Source: Scolanthus callimorphus (Eukaryota > Cnidaria > Anthozoa > Actiniaria > Edwardsiidae). Taken from it: a stretch of 64,000 bases of DNA. The stretch spans positions 30,145,951 to 30,209,950 of the forward strand of contig CM066917.1 in the NCBI GenBank assembly GCA_033964015.1, in the 5' to 3' direction. Shown here piece after piece: positions 51,401-58,800 of the stretch. Both the position numbers and the translations under genes were made by a program. The notes under the pieces are model-generated. The model did no database searches. It saw only the letters and a list, made by a program, of their open reading frames with translations, and had not been told where the DNA came from. Every line of letters starts with the position of its first letter. The first letter of the stretch is position 1.

Positions 51401-54400
51401 TTGTTTTCGTTTCTTTAGATGGATAATCCAAGCGATGAGGCATCTACTCAGCTATGGGCCCAACCTGGGTGTAAGTACATGTTTCTTTTTAAGGCCGGTT
51501 CACACGTGCGATTTTTCTCGTGCGATTTGTAAATCCAGCTCGCTAATGGAAATCCGCTGCCATTTCTCTGCTTTCGCGTGTTCAAAAGTTACGAAATTTT
51601 GTTCTGCGTCATTTGTCTATGAAATCTAATCTAAGCTCGAGGGATAAATCTTGTATTTGCATAGTTACACGTTTGTTATTCTTATTTCAGTCGCTGTATG
51701 CACAGCCACCCAGTGGAATCAAGAAACTGCTCAAGATTGTGCTGAAATCACGTGGCAAGTTACACGGACAAGATCTAGCTCCCAAGTAAGCTCGCATGTA
51801 ATTGACCTATTCGGCATTTTATGCAATTTGCAGCGTAGTTGATAGAAACAAATATATTCATTTGTTTGCGATCTGGACGCTGGACAAGAAACTGCTCAAG
51901 ATTGTGCTGAAATCACGTGGCAAGTTACACGGACAAGATTGACCTATTCGGCATTTTATGCAAGTTGCAGCGTAGTTGATAGGAACAAAATATATTCATT
52001 TGTTTGCGATCTGGACGCGTACGGCCACTTCCGACAACGGTTTTGAAAAAGTTGACAATCACACCAACTGCCGTGTAACAGAGACTATCGTTTCTTCCTT
52101 AGAAATCCTCTACAAATTCGGCAGTTGGACGGGGCCGTCCACAGAGTTCCCCCAGGCTTCTACGACAAAGGTAAACTTAACGGCGAAGCGAAAGCTTGTT
52201 AGCGTTGCTTATGTGCTTTCTACTACTCTGTTCCATAAAGAGCAAGTAGAGTACTCATGGCAGCTGGATTAGGCCACTAGGGATTTACCACTCTGGATGC
52301 TTCCAAGAAATCCTTGCGGTTTGCATATTTACCAAAGACAAGGGTCAGTTTGTCAAGGAAATGAAGAACAAAACTTTCTTGATTTTACCATATTAATTCA
52401 CTATGATCTCGGTCTATGGCATTTCTACGGTGGCTCTGAAGGGCCATACCACTTTTTCTTAAATTTCTTTTTAAATGTCTTTTTTTTTCAAACTTCTACT
52501 TTGTTTTTCAAGGTGTAACTTTTTCCGGAACGTCAACTTTTTTTCAAGGTGTATCTTTTTTTTTTGAAGGTAGACTTTTTCAAGGTGTAACTATTTTTTT
52601 CAAGGTGCAACTTTTTTTGAAGGTAGACTTTTTTTCAAGGTGTAACTTTTTTTTTTGAAGGTAGACTTTTTTTCAAGGTGTAACTTTTTTTCAAGGTGGA
52701 CTTTTTTTCAAGGTGTAACTTTTTTTTGAAGGGTAGACTTTTTTTTCAAGGTGTAACTTTTTTGAAGGGTAGACTTTTTTTGAAGGTGTAACATTTTTTT
52801 GAAGGGTAGACTTTTTTCAAGGGTGAGACTTTTTTTCAAGGTGTAACTTTTTTCAAGGGTAGACTTTTTTTCAAGGTGTAACTTTTTTTGAAGGGTAGAC
52901 TTTTTTTTCAAGGTGTAACTTTTTTTTGAAGGGTAGACTTTTTTGAAGGTGTAACATTTTTTTGAAGGGTAGACTTTTTTTCAAGGGTAGACTTTTTTTC
53001 AAGGTGTAACTTTTTTTTCAAGGGTAGACTTTTTCATAAATATGCAAGATGGCGATGATGCCGATCATTCCGGCTTCAAATGATAACGCCGAAGGATTGA
53101 CTAGAAATGAGCTTATTACTCGCTACTTCGACCTAGGTTTTAGCTCAAGGGAAATTCTTGCGTTTTTAAACAACATTCATGGGACACCCTTTCTTTGCGG
53201 CATCTAAAGCGCATCTTAAGTCAGCTTAACATTGGACGACGAAGGAATTACAGTGATCTACAGGATGTGGCCGAAGCCTTCGAACGTGAGTTGACGGGGA
53301 GTGGAAGTCTTTTAGGCTACAGGGCTATGCATCAACGCTTGATTACACTGATCAAACTGTCCATGGCGGCCATGTTCACTGGAAAGCACGTGCAGCCATT
53401 CATGAGCCCGCGATCACGTTTCACTCGAAAAAAGTCTACCTTCCAAAAAAAGTTACACCTTGAAAAAAAGTCTACCCTTGAAAAAAAGTTACACCTTGAA
53501 AAAAAGTCTACCCTTGAAAAAAGTTCCACCTTGAAAAAAAAGTCTCACCCTTGAAAAAAGTCTACCCTTCAAAAAATGTTACACCTTCAAAAAAAGTCTA
53601 CCCTTCAAAAAAAGTTACACCTTGAAAAAAAAGTCTACCCTTCAAAAAAAAGTTACACCTTGAAAAAAAGTCCACCTTGAAAAAAAGTTACACCTTGAAA
53701 AAAGTCTACCTTCAAAAAAAAAAGTTACACCTTGAAAAAAAGTCTACCTTCAAAAAAAGTTGCACCTTGAAAAAAATAGTTACACCTTGAAAAAGTCTAC
53801 CTTCAAAAAAAAAGATACACCTTGAAAAAAAGTTGACGTTCCGGAAAAAGTTACACCTTGAAAAAACAAAGTAGAAGTTTGAAAAAAAAAGACAAACTTT
53901 GCAAAAACAAAGTAGAAATTTAAGAAAAAGTGGTATGGCCCTTCAGAGCCACCGTACATTTCAGTACTTGTGTAGGAATGAAAAAAGATACAAGAGACAG
54001 CAATTCAATAGGACTCGAACACGGCGATTTGAACCCTCATCTGTTCGACCAGAAGCCTTTGCAATCATCGAGTAAATGGAAATTTACCTTAAATACGCTA
54101 AATAACATCACCTAGTCGCAGTTTGCTGCTTCATTACAGAGAAAACTTACAAAACTCAATCACAAATACTTCACTAGTCTCAATTGAAGAAATACGGGCC
54201 ATAATTCAAGTATTTATGTTCATCTTAAATACAGACTCACAGGCTGTTCCGCATCACTTCATCTGGCAAATTACAGGCCCCAAGTGAGAACACGCGAGTT
54301 TACTAAAATACAGATTTGAGCTGCTAGTTCGCCCGCTAGATACAAATTCTTACCTAGTTAACTTAGTAGAAGACTACAGCAATCGTAGGCATAAAAATCC

Positions 54401-57400
54401 AAACTGATTGATTCAAATAAGCCCATAGTTTGCCACATTTATCAAACAGATCCTTTTCGTCCCCGGAAACCCCCCGCTAGATCTTTTTGAGGAATGCACA
54501 AAGAAAAAATACTAAATCTTTGTCGATTCCCTCGAGTTTGGTGTCGTTGAAATCATGAGAATATACGCTTCCTTCCCTGCTATTTTTAAATTTGTTATCC
54601 ATTAACCTACGCCTGCGCGAGCGAGTTGAAGTCCGCTGAGGGTAAAATTTGGGTGCCGATATCCATTGCGTGACGGGGAAAAGCGGTGTCATTTTCACTC
54701 CAGGTCACTAATCTCCAAATCGCCGTGGAATTCCAGGACTGCTATGTCTCCCCTCCCCTCCCTGCTGAATAACCAATACGCAATTGCCTGGAGTCTAGAA
54801 CCTGGGGGTCGTTTCTCGAAACGCCCGAAAACTTTTTGAGCACGATAAATTACCCGAAAAGCGTGCAGATGACGAATTTTGCGTTTCTCGAAACTCCCGA
54901 GTTTTTCGCGCCCGATAAAATTGCGTCATTTTCGCCCCTTGATAAGGAGAGAAGGGTTTCTCCCCTAAACTTTTTCGGGTTTCCGAAAATTCTCAGAGTA
55001 GGGAAGAAAAACAGCAAAATTAACTAAGATTTTTCACTCCTCTGTGACTTTATTTATCCCTCTAGTACCAGCGAAGTTGAATTTCCCAGAAAATGCATGT
55101 TTCTTCTCGTAAAACAGACATTTATGAATAGAATGTGTCTTGCTTTGTTTCCAAAATTTTCTTTCTTTGCTGCGAAATGGTTTCCCGGTAACTCTCCCGA
55201 GTTGCTTTTACCGCCATCCTGATAAAATACATCAATCAGGTGCAAGCATCTCGCTTCTTGGCCAATCAAATTCATTCTCTTTCTTGACAGCTCGCCTGTC
55301 AAATTTGAGAGCGATGTTGTAAACAAAGTACCAATGCATCTACAAGAATTCGGTGCAAAATGCTTGCTTTTTCGCACATTTTATCTAATTTCTTGGCATT
55401 TATCGATGGAAATACCAACATGGCGATACACTTTGTCCCCTGACGGCGACGAATCAATAAGTTTCCTATGTTTTCATTGTTTATTTATGCAAAGTATTCG
55501 CAAAGTTTGGAAATTATAATTTTGATTTTGGGTTCCCGATAATTATCGGGGGGTTTTGGGAGTTTCGAGAAACACTTTTCGTGACTCCTAAATCTCGCCC
55601 GAAAAACCACCCGAAAAGTTTATCGGGCCCGAAAATATCGGGCGATTTCGAGAAACGACCCCCAGGTCTCTGTGTAACGCGAGTCTTTTAGTTGGGGTAG
55701 TTTTAGTTTTCTTTGACTGACTGGAGTTTCTCGTGTTTAGTGTGGAACATCCTGTGTAGTTCACCTGGAGGCATCAAAGTTAGTAACCACCATCTACCCC
55801 AGGTGAGAAAACCAAAGGGATACCGAATACGTGTATACACAGAGCTAGAAATAATAGACCTTTTCCGCTTGAGCGGGGGGCCTGTGGTTTGTAACATGTT
55901 CAATGTGAGAAATGAATTATATGAAGTTACAAATGATAAGATGCCGGCTACACGGCCTCAACTTTACGTTGGTTCTTATATAAACTTCACTTCGCCGTGT
56001 GACCTGCTCCCAGGTGACTATAGCTCAGTCGGGAGAACATTGGCACATTTTATCATAACTTCTCAATTCATTATTCGCCGTTATACGAAATCGGCTCTAG
56101 CACCATGTGAACACGGTACTATAAGGTGATTATGGTGACAGTTACGATGACACTGTTGACGTCGCTGCTACTGCTGATGTCGATAACGATGATCATGTGT
56201 AAGTTGCTGATAATGATGACTGCGATGACGACGGCGATAATGAAGACGGACGAAAGAAACCTCTGTTACCAGGGTATTATGTGGTAAATTTAACATAAAT
56301 GTTTTTTCAGCACATAACTTGTGTGAATTGGTTGTTTTAGTTGCCAACAATCTCAGACATGTCCAAGCAGGAGAGGAATTTCCAGCTGAAAATAGAAGAG
56401 CTGTTGAGCGACATATCAAACCCTGAATATCGCCAACTAGTGGTAGAGGTAAGAAGTTTCTAACGAGGTTCGTATGGCTTCTAGAAAACCTGGCAAGTCC
56501 TGGATTATTGTACTCCTGGAAAGTCCTTGAATCCAGAACAAACTCCTGAGAAAAACCCCTGGAAATTAGGGTTATTTCATCATCCACAAAAACAAAAATA
56601 ATTTGTAATCATCGATAGATTCATAAAAAAACATTCATCTACTCCTGTACTTCGGATTTCCACCAATACAATAGGCGATGGAGACTCCTGTAGATTTGCT
56701 CCTGGAAGTGTTTGTTTTATCTTGGCAGTTGCTGGTTGTGTTGGCCACGATATTGGAGCGAAATCCGGAAGTTGACTTCGAAGACTGCATTGATCTCGAC
56801 AGTGTGAGTATATCGTAAAAAATCTTATATTATAATCCTTAGCGTCTGTCAGAGGAACGTTCCTGATTGGCTGATTTTTTCCCCGCCATTTTTTGCGCGC
56901 GTGCGTGCAACACAGGAATCCCGCAACGTAAATATTTTGCTGAGCTGCGAATTTGAAGATTACGGAGTCTTCTCTCCATTTATTGTCAGTGAGAAATTTT
57001 CCGGAAGTAAATAATTTAAAAAAACGTTTTCGTCACAAGGTGAAGGATTATTTTCTGCCGAAAATTGAAAAGGAACCTGGAAGTTTACCAAGTTTCCTGC
57101 GAAATGTTGTAAATTGATGAGGCAGCAGGCTCGGGAATTTGTGGAGTCCGTGCGAGTGAAAACGTGAGAGTATTGACGAAACAAATCTCGATTTCTCAGG
57201 GAAGTCGCTATGAAATTTTTGCAATTTTTCAAGTGCTCTGTTCAGTGGTGTAGGTAACTTTTCGTCAATTCGCTGATTTCGAAAGATCGAGAAACCGAGG
57301 AAGGGTTTATTGTGATTTTCATAATTTCATAGCACTTGCTAATTAGCCAATCAGAGAACAGGAGTAATATTGTTCTTCTCTTTCAGTTCTTGGGAGAAGC

Positions 57401-57865
57401 GATCAAGTTATACGTGTTTGACCAGCCGTTAGCGGTGAGTGAAACTAGAGTACTCTTGTTTTCACATACACTCTTCAGGTTACTATTAGGGGGGACCAAA
57501 ACAGACAGGGAGTTGCGTCCTGTCAAATGATTCTATTCTGAAAGGCACTTGTCGGCCCGTAAAAATTAAGAATATGTCCTGCCGATTTCAGCAGGGGCGA
57601 CAGGTGCGCCCATATAAATTTTACAGTAAACTAATATAGTATTTCACCCTGAGGGACTGTCAGTGATGCAAATGGGATACTCCTTGGATTTGTCATTATT
57701 CATTAGAGTGATGAGTGAATCCCTTCTGTATTGTTTTAGAGCGCCGAGGGCTTTTTCAATATCCCACCGGATGGCAAAGGAGGGACTACGACTTATCTGA
57801 CAAGGGCCGTGGTCAATCGACTCCTCGCCGAGGGCATGGATGTGTCCTCTTGTAGTATTAGCTGA
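24477..57865 (+). CDS. PHKB: Phosphorylase b kinase regulatory subunit beta, complete 32-exon gene
   Basis: Regulatory subunit of the (alpha-beta-gamma-delta)4 kinase that activates glycogen phosphorylase. Exons: 24477-24552, 25441-25588, 26285-26384, 34421-34531, 39252-39311, 39569-39705, 40377-40440, 41147-41347, 41884-41976, 42599-42656, 43177-43331, 44110-44182, 44920-45026, 45726-45778, 46303-46396, 46596-46679, 47035-47139, 47736-47909, 48477-48538, 49252-49497, 49745-49955, 50299-50367, 50697-50756, 51011-51084, 51419-51470, 51691-51785, 52103-52170, 55741-55802, 56341-56448, 56729-56803, 57387-57434, 57740-57865. All junctions are GT/AG and in phase, giving 1082 residues (human about 1093). 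Signatures: [60 protein letters not shown] (glucoamylase-like part), [35 protein letters not shown]. The serine-rich stretch in exon 20 is a likely phosphorylation loop. It ends CSIS, a CaaX box; beta subunits are known to be farnesylated. Confidence 0.96.
26700..27300. repeat. Tandem repeat, about 126-bp period, about 4.5 copies, rich in TGACGTCA-like sites
   Basis: Each unit runs through GATAACTTTGTNCAAG, TTTGGTCACCTAGCGAT, CTCAAGATATTAATTTTTC and GATGACGTAATGTCATGTGA. Copies carrying the last word start near 26826, 26950, 27079 and 27207, and a weaker first copy starts near 26700. Past 27300 a part is inverted (ATCGCTAGGTGACCAAAC). It lies in PHKB intron 3, ahead of the BEL element. Confidence 0.8.
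27608..27740 (+). repeat. 5' LTR of the BEL/Pao element
   Basis: 133 bp, begins TGTTGGGG and ends CAGTACCA (TG...CA). By eye it is identical to the 3' LTR at 33959-34091. CCGAA precedes it (27603-27607) and follows the 3' LTR (34092-34096), a 5-bp target duplication as expected for BEL/Pao. A tRNA primer site starting TGGTCCCTCCGAAGCCGG follows at 27745. Confidence 0.95.
27824..29224 (+). CDS. BEL/Pao Gag region
   Basis: The 466-codon frame forms the start of the Gag-Pol polyprotein of the LTR element. The N-terminal part is charged with a coiled-coil look (about residues 30-130). It is followed by a low-complexity Ser/Pro/Gly region with imperfect repeats of about 40 residues (about 150-370), and then the DUF1759-type Gag core with [20 protein letters not shown] at about 405. 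In BEL elements Gag and Pol share one frame; here a single-base break right after an A run near 29216 ends the frame at 29224. The downstream frame continues the Gag core immediately (29230 onwards). The break may be a mutation or a homopolymer sequencing error. Confidence 0.9.
   Translation: MAEFGGGRKSISERAYRVVKQPEHLKEFTGVPLIRRKDKQEKEVDDEILRCRRESLRESLDRKIDLILNLMNGNKSSRVIELAIKQLRELWNKVSENHELYNSSDIEEQKTDEMWMLSKRDKIEELEIEINDYLEQRGEGSVKSMTVLTELSTSPKKSKSPKSPHSQTTPSIYSEVNGGGGYSLDKAGEGWFQSKPVTTGIPLSSNKAESHRQATPSIHKSIHSDLRGVDGNGSDQNWEGSFQSEPETTGIPNPSEKAKSQKSSLIQPRMNPYSGVSGGGNSNQSHRGKGSARSRSSTGVPSEHSFEQSPKGPRLLGQPIRERNMGHRGEGSARSRSSTGIPSKRSIEQPHNRPEIMRQPITSTPIAQEQSPVQKVEKWLRTLPITPEYPPEREERKRPSLPKIKLPTFDGNPLKWPEWYGLFKVLVDEQRITRAEKMVHLRSALTGAAESAVAGMLIDGSMYEKH
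29230..33915 (+). CDS. BEL/Pao Gag end plus Pol (protease, RT, RNase H, integrase)
   Basis: This 1561-codon open frame continues the polyprotein after the break near 29216; the ATG at 29230 is only the first in this frame, not a proven start. Domains in order: end of the Gag core; zinc knuckles with [13 protein letters not shown] and CFRCL (about 150-215); aspartic protease with [11 protein letters not shown] (about 284); reverse transcriptase with the YMDDIM box at about residue 702; RNase H with [10 protein letters not shown] (about 878); integrase with an HHCC zinc region and DDE core (about 1180-1450); and a C-terminal DUF5641-type domain ([11 protein letters not shown], about 1515). All expected parts of BEL/Pao are present and uninterrupted. 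It is in the sense orientation of PHKB, in intron 3. Confidence 0.95.
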   Translation: MYQRFGNPELISKTLIQNFLNLPKLTNESKDLMRAFVDKLHTTVEMLRSYGHEADLKASTNLEQAVKKLPPVTAERWCRRRLELGGNVDLDVFTLWLKKEVEVKELTFSQDLSKSQDQPKQQKRRSQQQQQTHATEAEPVTTPPKPPAVKCPICEGKHSAGSCEQWKSADVDKRWSLAKRHKLCFRCLESAHTRWKCSDKDACGVNGCNGRHNPQLHKEIQKTPNENPAKPKGVSDPGNQNSTTSHVVDEESSNSSKSIKSGKVALQTIPVILVGSNNKHVKANAFLDHGSGSSYITEDMANALNLEATKEPLRVSVFGAGTVVTQSRLVPLEVVSTDEETRHDVRMWTTPKICQMKSVDWSRHAAAYEHLRTLDIQKPVGNGNVDILIGSDYYREFLLPSEHRIGQPGEPVAMKTPLGWTLVGRVPNNEECAESNVHVYTLHTVISPEQRADEIMKKLWDNDLLEPSKGHSFTPEETIALEKAEQSRKYVGDRYEIAIPWVEEEPKLGDNFDVAERRLISLEKYLARRPQVAEKYREVMKANVDKRYVRKMEAHEMDSGPTWHLAHFPVVREDRQTSKVRIVFDSASKSQGVSLNDVMLPGPKLQQEVFDVLLRFRKNPVALVADLTEMFSQIGMAEKDRRYHRFLWRDLDSSRPPDVYEAVRLTFGDRASPFLAQYVVRQHAEEHRQEFGLAVPIALQDMYMDDIMTSLENVEDAVNARKELVMMFESAGFKIRKWCSNDVDVLEGIPAEDLVSKVNIEDSELPVMKTLGVQWNAEQDAFEFKLNVPEDIQYTKRGFLKKLATLFDPLQMLAPFSIRGRMILQETWLRGLDWDEEFPDDLREKCHEWFKQLPQLAGVQIPRCLREPDKVVKKVTLHTMTDASKHAYAAVTYERIKYEDSSVSVRFVAAKAKVAPTKAVSIPRLELMAAVLGQRLAEKVREGLGLPPEACYYWTDSMDVLFWIQGRSRKYKPFVANRVSDIHQKSNPSHWRYVPTKLNCADDASRGLNAQEMEPGHRWFRGPEFLYEGESKWPERKHVSVAESTEDAQSEISKEGRTFATETTEPLIDPLEFSSWSRLRRVTAWVLRFVRRCKEKTKNTEEDNLGASLTAQETREAEEFWVKYAQSERYSEEKVSLKLGEPIAKSSTLKSLTPFLDKEEVLRVGGRLVRAELPYDVRHPIILPKKHHITGLIVSEVHQRCHHMGVNYVLAEVRQSYWVIDGREEVKRCDRRCLKCERRRVKPASQIMAPLPVTRLGESMRAFSSCCVDYAGPFITKLTRRVTAKRYLCLFTCSATRAVHLEMANSLSATDFLQAFSRMVATRGKPEEVTSDNGTNFVGGERELRELFEEAEKEKINDYAADRGIKWNWNPPLGSHFGGIFESLVKVAKRALKAIVGDAGLTDDELNTAIKEAEGLMNSRPLTHEGTDPRDEPALTPNHFLIGQLGGQLAPRGSDDIAFNPRNRWRLIQSFVSSFWRRWRKEFLASLNTRKKWTEQRKNLKTGDVVLVVEQNAPRGEWPIGRIVDVFPDKEGHVRVVKVKFKGNTYIRPIVRVCPLDIINN
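33940..33958 (+). other. Polypurine tract of the BEL element
   Basis: TTAAAGGGGGTAGAA directly precedes the 3' LTR, the usual site for plus-strand priming in LTR retrotransposons. Confidence 0.7.
33959..34091 (+). repeat. 3' LTR of the BEL/Pao element
   Basis: 133 bp, identical by eye to the 5' LTR. It contains an AATAAAAA polyadenylation-like signal (near 34057). Followed by the CCGAA target duplication. Confidence 0.95.
35811..37519 (-). CDS. CmcI/cephalosporin-hydroxylase-type SAM methyltransferase, nested antisense, frame broken
   Basis: Three exons on the minus strand: 37339-37519 (start [17 protein letters not shown]), 36389-36683 and 35811-36068, with GT/AG borders and matching phases. 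Exon 2 carries the SAM-binding motif [19 protein letters not shown] and then [12 protein letters not shown]. Exon 3 carries [20 protein letters not shown] and [12 protein letters not shown], typical of the CmcI-like family that includes O-methyltransferases and cephalosporin hydroxylase. Two frame breaks are visible: near 36436, where a few codons also seem to be missing, and near 35904. The end of the gene after the donor at 35810 was not found. It lies wholly in PHKB intron 4, opposite in direction. The substrate is unknown. Confidence 0.7.
40656..40896. mobile_element. TAGTCCAG-family MITE, intact copy
   Basis: 241 bp with inverted ends of about 100 bases (TAGTCCAGTTTCGAATTC and GAATTCGAAACTGGACTA). 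It is the same family as the split copy around the BEL element and has no coding capacity. In PHKB intron 7. Confidence 0.9.
41021..41110. repeat. Strong GC-rich perfect-like palindrome
   Basis: Arms of about 40 bases (ATCCTCGCGCGCCAGGGTCC... and its complement) surround an 8-base loop. It sits 36 bases upstream of PHKB exon 8, so it would form a hairpin in the pre-mRNA near the 3' splice site. Confidence 0.9.
41418..41839. mobile_element. MITE with TIR AAATACGANGCACAAAATCC
   Basis: The left end (GGAAAATACGATGCACAAAA) and right end (TTTTGTGCCTCGTATTTCCC) are inverted repeats. The interior has repeated CAACTTGT/ACAAGTTG words in both directions. Non-coding, in PHKB intron 8. Confidence 0.75.
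42113..42349. mobile_element. TTAA-flanked MITE (piggyBac-like ends)
   Basis: AGAGCCTGTGTCAGCC on the left and GGCTGACACGGGCTCT on the right are inverted, each bordered by TTAA (42113-42116 and 42346-42349). The interior belongs to the dispersed family also present at 12540-13460 and 51090-51265. In PHKB intron 9. Confidence 0.7.
42410..42656 (+). repeat. 123-bp tandem duplication of PHKB exon 10 and its 3' splice site
   Basis: The block with the acceptor CCCATTTGTTTCAG and the exon text for [17 protein letters not shown] occurs twice, with exon starts at 42476 and 42599, exactly 123 bases apart. The copies differ at three positions in the exon part, all synonymous. Only the second copy has the donor. 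The sequence between the copies is open in the PHKB frame. Confidence 0.92.
42695..42870. repeat. Partial copy of the dispersed AAATGGCGG/TCAGAGAAAG family
   Basis: Wording such as CCGCCATTTTGACAGCCTAG and CGAGTCAGAGAAAGAATCC is shared with 42139-42200 and 51093-51150. The copy appears truncated. Confidence 0.6.
43332..43685. repeat. Duplicated segment of PHKB intron 11
   Basis: AATAAGGAATTAACCTTATG to AAGCGGAGAAAGAG (43339-43428) is matched by AATAAGGAAAATACCCTTAT to AAGCGGAGAAA (43617-43685), which resumes at 44075 after the inserted TIR element. The duplication probably happened before both insertions. Confidence 0.7.
43440..43520 (-). repeat. tRNA-derived SINE head
   Basis: On the minus strand an A box (TAGCTCAGCTGGTAGAGC) and a B box (GGTTTGAATCC) are well spaced for RNA polymerase III. 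The acceptor and T stems do not pair well and position 33 of the anticodon loop is not T, so it is not a working tRNA gene. It is read as the 5' part of a tRNA-derived SINE or a tRNA relic. Confidence 0.65.
43686..44074. mobile_element. TIR element, CAGGGGYGTAGCCAGG family, copy 2
   Basis: Ends CAGGGGCGTAGCCAGG and CCTGGCTATGCCCCTG, with AGAAA target duplications at 43681-43685 and 44075-44079. Near the right end are long C runs, as in the copy at 7890-8070. The interior has an open frame with no recognised match. In PHKB intron 11. Confidence 0.85.
44236..44365. repeat. 26-bp minisatellite, five units
   Basis: The unit is about GGGTTTCCTGTGGAGATGAG followed by CCCAAC, in five diverged copies. 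It sits inside a longer dispersed element, since the following AGGAAGCCCGC...CGGGAGTAG part recurs near 58150-58190. Confidence 0.85.
44522..44692. repeat. Hairpin element with AGCAATAAAAGTACTTTC ends
   Basis: AAGCAATAAAAGTACTTTCC... on the left is mirrored by ...AAAGTATTTTTATTGCTT on the right, with arms of about 45 bases. It lies in PHKB intron 12. Confidence 0.8.
45118..45330. repeat. TIR element with CATTCTCGTACCCAGA ends
   Basis: Left end CATTCTCGTACCCAGACCTC and right end GAGCTCTGGGTTCGAGAATG are inverted. The interior matches 18790-19097, including TTCGCTGATTGGCTGATTTT. In PHKB intron 13. Confidence 0.8.
45930..46048. repeat. GC-rich imperfect palindrome
   Basis: GTGCCGCGACACGGCGCGGC near 45937 is mirrored by GCGGTCGCGGCGCGGCAC near 46029. 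Short direct repeats (CAATAGAGCARATTTC) lie just upstream at 45858 and 45907. Probably a MITE. Confidence 0.55.
49110..49215. repeat. Hairpin of about 100 bp
   Basis: GCATGATAGTGAGATTTGCC is mirrored by GGCAAATCTCACTATCATGC, with an inner palindrome around GCTTCGCTTCGGC. It lies in PHKB intron 19, 37 bases before exon 20. Confidence 0.85.
51720..52018 (+). repeat. 165-bp tandem duplication covering the end of PHKB exon 26
   Basis: The block starting AAGAAACTGCTCAAGATTGT at 51721 recurs at 51886 and runs to about 52018. The second copy lacks 28 bases that in the first copy hold the exon end and the GTAAGC donor, so it cannot be spliced as the first is. Confidence 0.9.
52426..53956. mobile_element. 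1531-bp foldback transposon with tandem-repeat arms and an integrase-like remnant
   Basis: The ends TACGGTGGCTCTGAAGGGCC and its complement are perfectly inverted, and CATTTC flanks both (52420-52425 and 53957-53962), a 6-bp target duplication. The arms (about 52500-53035 and 53430-53910) consist of alternating 15-18-bp units of the type TTTTTCAAGGTGTAAC and TTTTTGAAGGGTAGAC, in reverse complement to each other. The 390-bp centre codes for part of a protein. It is in PHKB intron 27. The superfamily is not settled: a 6-bp duplication and an integrase-type product would suit IS3EU, but this is from memory. Confidence 0.9.
53049..53400 (+). pseudogene. Integrase-like N-terminal remnant inside the foldback element
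   Basis: The centre of the element codes for [20 protein letters not shown] followed by EILAFLNN, a helix-turn-helix-like start. After a single-base frame shift near 53185 comes [14 protein letters not shown], and later the words [12 protein letters not shown] and [11 protein letters not shown]. The last resembles the GYR element ahead of the catalytic core in IS3-type and retroviral-like integrases. The catalytic DDE region is absent. It appears to be the leftover of the gene of the autonomous parent. Assignment rests on remembered wording of such proteins, so confidence is moderate. Confidence 0.55.
54800..55671. mobile_element. 870-bp element with ACCTGGGGGTCGTTTCTCGA ends
   Basis: ACCTGGGGGTCGTTTCTCGA at 54800 is mirrored at 55652-55671. 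Both ends are followed by clusters of CCCGAAAA, CGATAA and TTTCTCGAAAC words in both directions (subterminal repeats). The middle has no recognised coding region. In PHKB intron 27, between the foldback element and exon 28. Confidence 0.8.
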
Positions 57866-58800
57866 TAATGGACCTCAAACATGGACCTACGGCTACCTAT
57901 CAAGTACATGCGGTAGGATTACATCTTATGAACAATAATATCGAAGGCTAATAACACCACGAGGACTGGACATGGAATGAACGTTAACGGCTAGGACAAC
58001 ACCCTATCAAATAGGGACCTTTCATTAAGTATGGTATCCGGTAGACTATCCAGCCTAGTCCTGAGCGGGTGCCCTGTCTTAGGATAGCCGAGTAAAAGCG
58101 TGAACGCTGGGTCGAGCTCACAGTCTCTCGGGCGACGTCACATATCCTACATAACACAGGAAGCCCGCGCATAACGCCCGGGACTAGGCCGAGGGCCATC
58201 GGTATTAGGTTACAAAATTAGTCCTTATCTCTTGCCTGCGATGGAACCGAGAGTATCCGAAATTAATTTCAGATAGTAGTATTTTATATAAAGTATTTTG
58301 TAGCGTGAGGCACGTTATAGCTTTCGCATATCATCTTTTATCAAGTCACATATCGGGGTATTTTTGATCTTAGAGATCCCACAAAGGCGGCAGAAATGAG
58401 TCATTAAGTTATAGTTAAAACATGGGACGAAAATGTTCAATTTCCTCCAGCAAATACAGTAAATGTGTGGGAAATCTCCCGAGAAAGGGTGGGGGCGCCC
58501 CCCCCCCCCCCCCCCTTCCTCTGGCTACACCCCTGTCGCATTTGGAGAGGCGAAGTGTTCCTGTTTGGGGGAGGGGAGGGGAAGTAGAAGGGAGGGGAGG
58601 GAGAGGGGACGTTTTTCTCCTTTTACCTGCCAAAGGCCACAGCTGAAATAAGGAGTAGTATAAAACTATACCATTAAATAATTAAAAAAAACTTTTAAGT
58701 TGCTCATTGAATTGTAAATGAATATTGTGTCTAAAAATTATCTAAACGCGTGGTTGAATTGTTGAAAGGCTACAAAATCTACAAATAAACACGTTTTCAT
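57866..58800 (+). other. 3' untranslated or downstream region of PHKB with repeats
   Basis: After the stop there is a dispersed element at about 57975-58200, sharing GACGTCAYATMTCCTAC and CACAGGAAGCCCGC with 44400-44460. Then comes a C/G-run piece at 58480-58600 that ends TGGCTACACCCCTG, like the CAGGGGYGTAGCCAGG family. An AATAAA at 58784 could be a polyadenylation signal. Confidence 0.4.

Noticed and set aside
52500..53035. CRISPR-like regular repeats
   Set aside because: Units are simple T-rich tandem repeats without unique spacers and are mirrored at 53430-53910; this is a transposon arm in animal DNA.
56168..56587. 139-residue minus-strand open frame
   Set aside because: Antisense of PHKB exon 29 and a GATGAT-rich intron; the His/Arg-rich end is simple-repeat translation.
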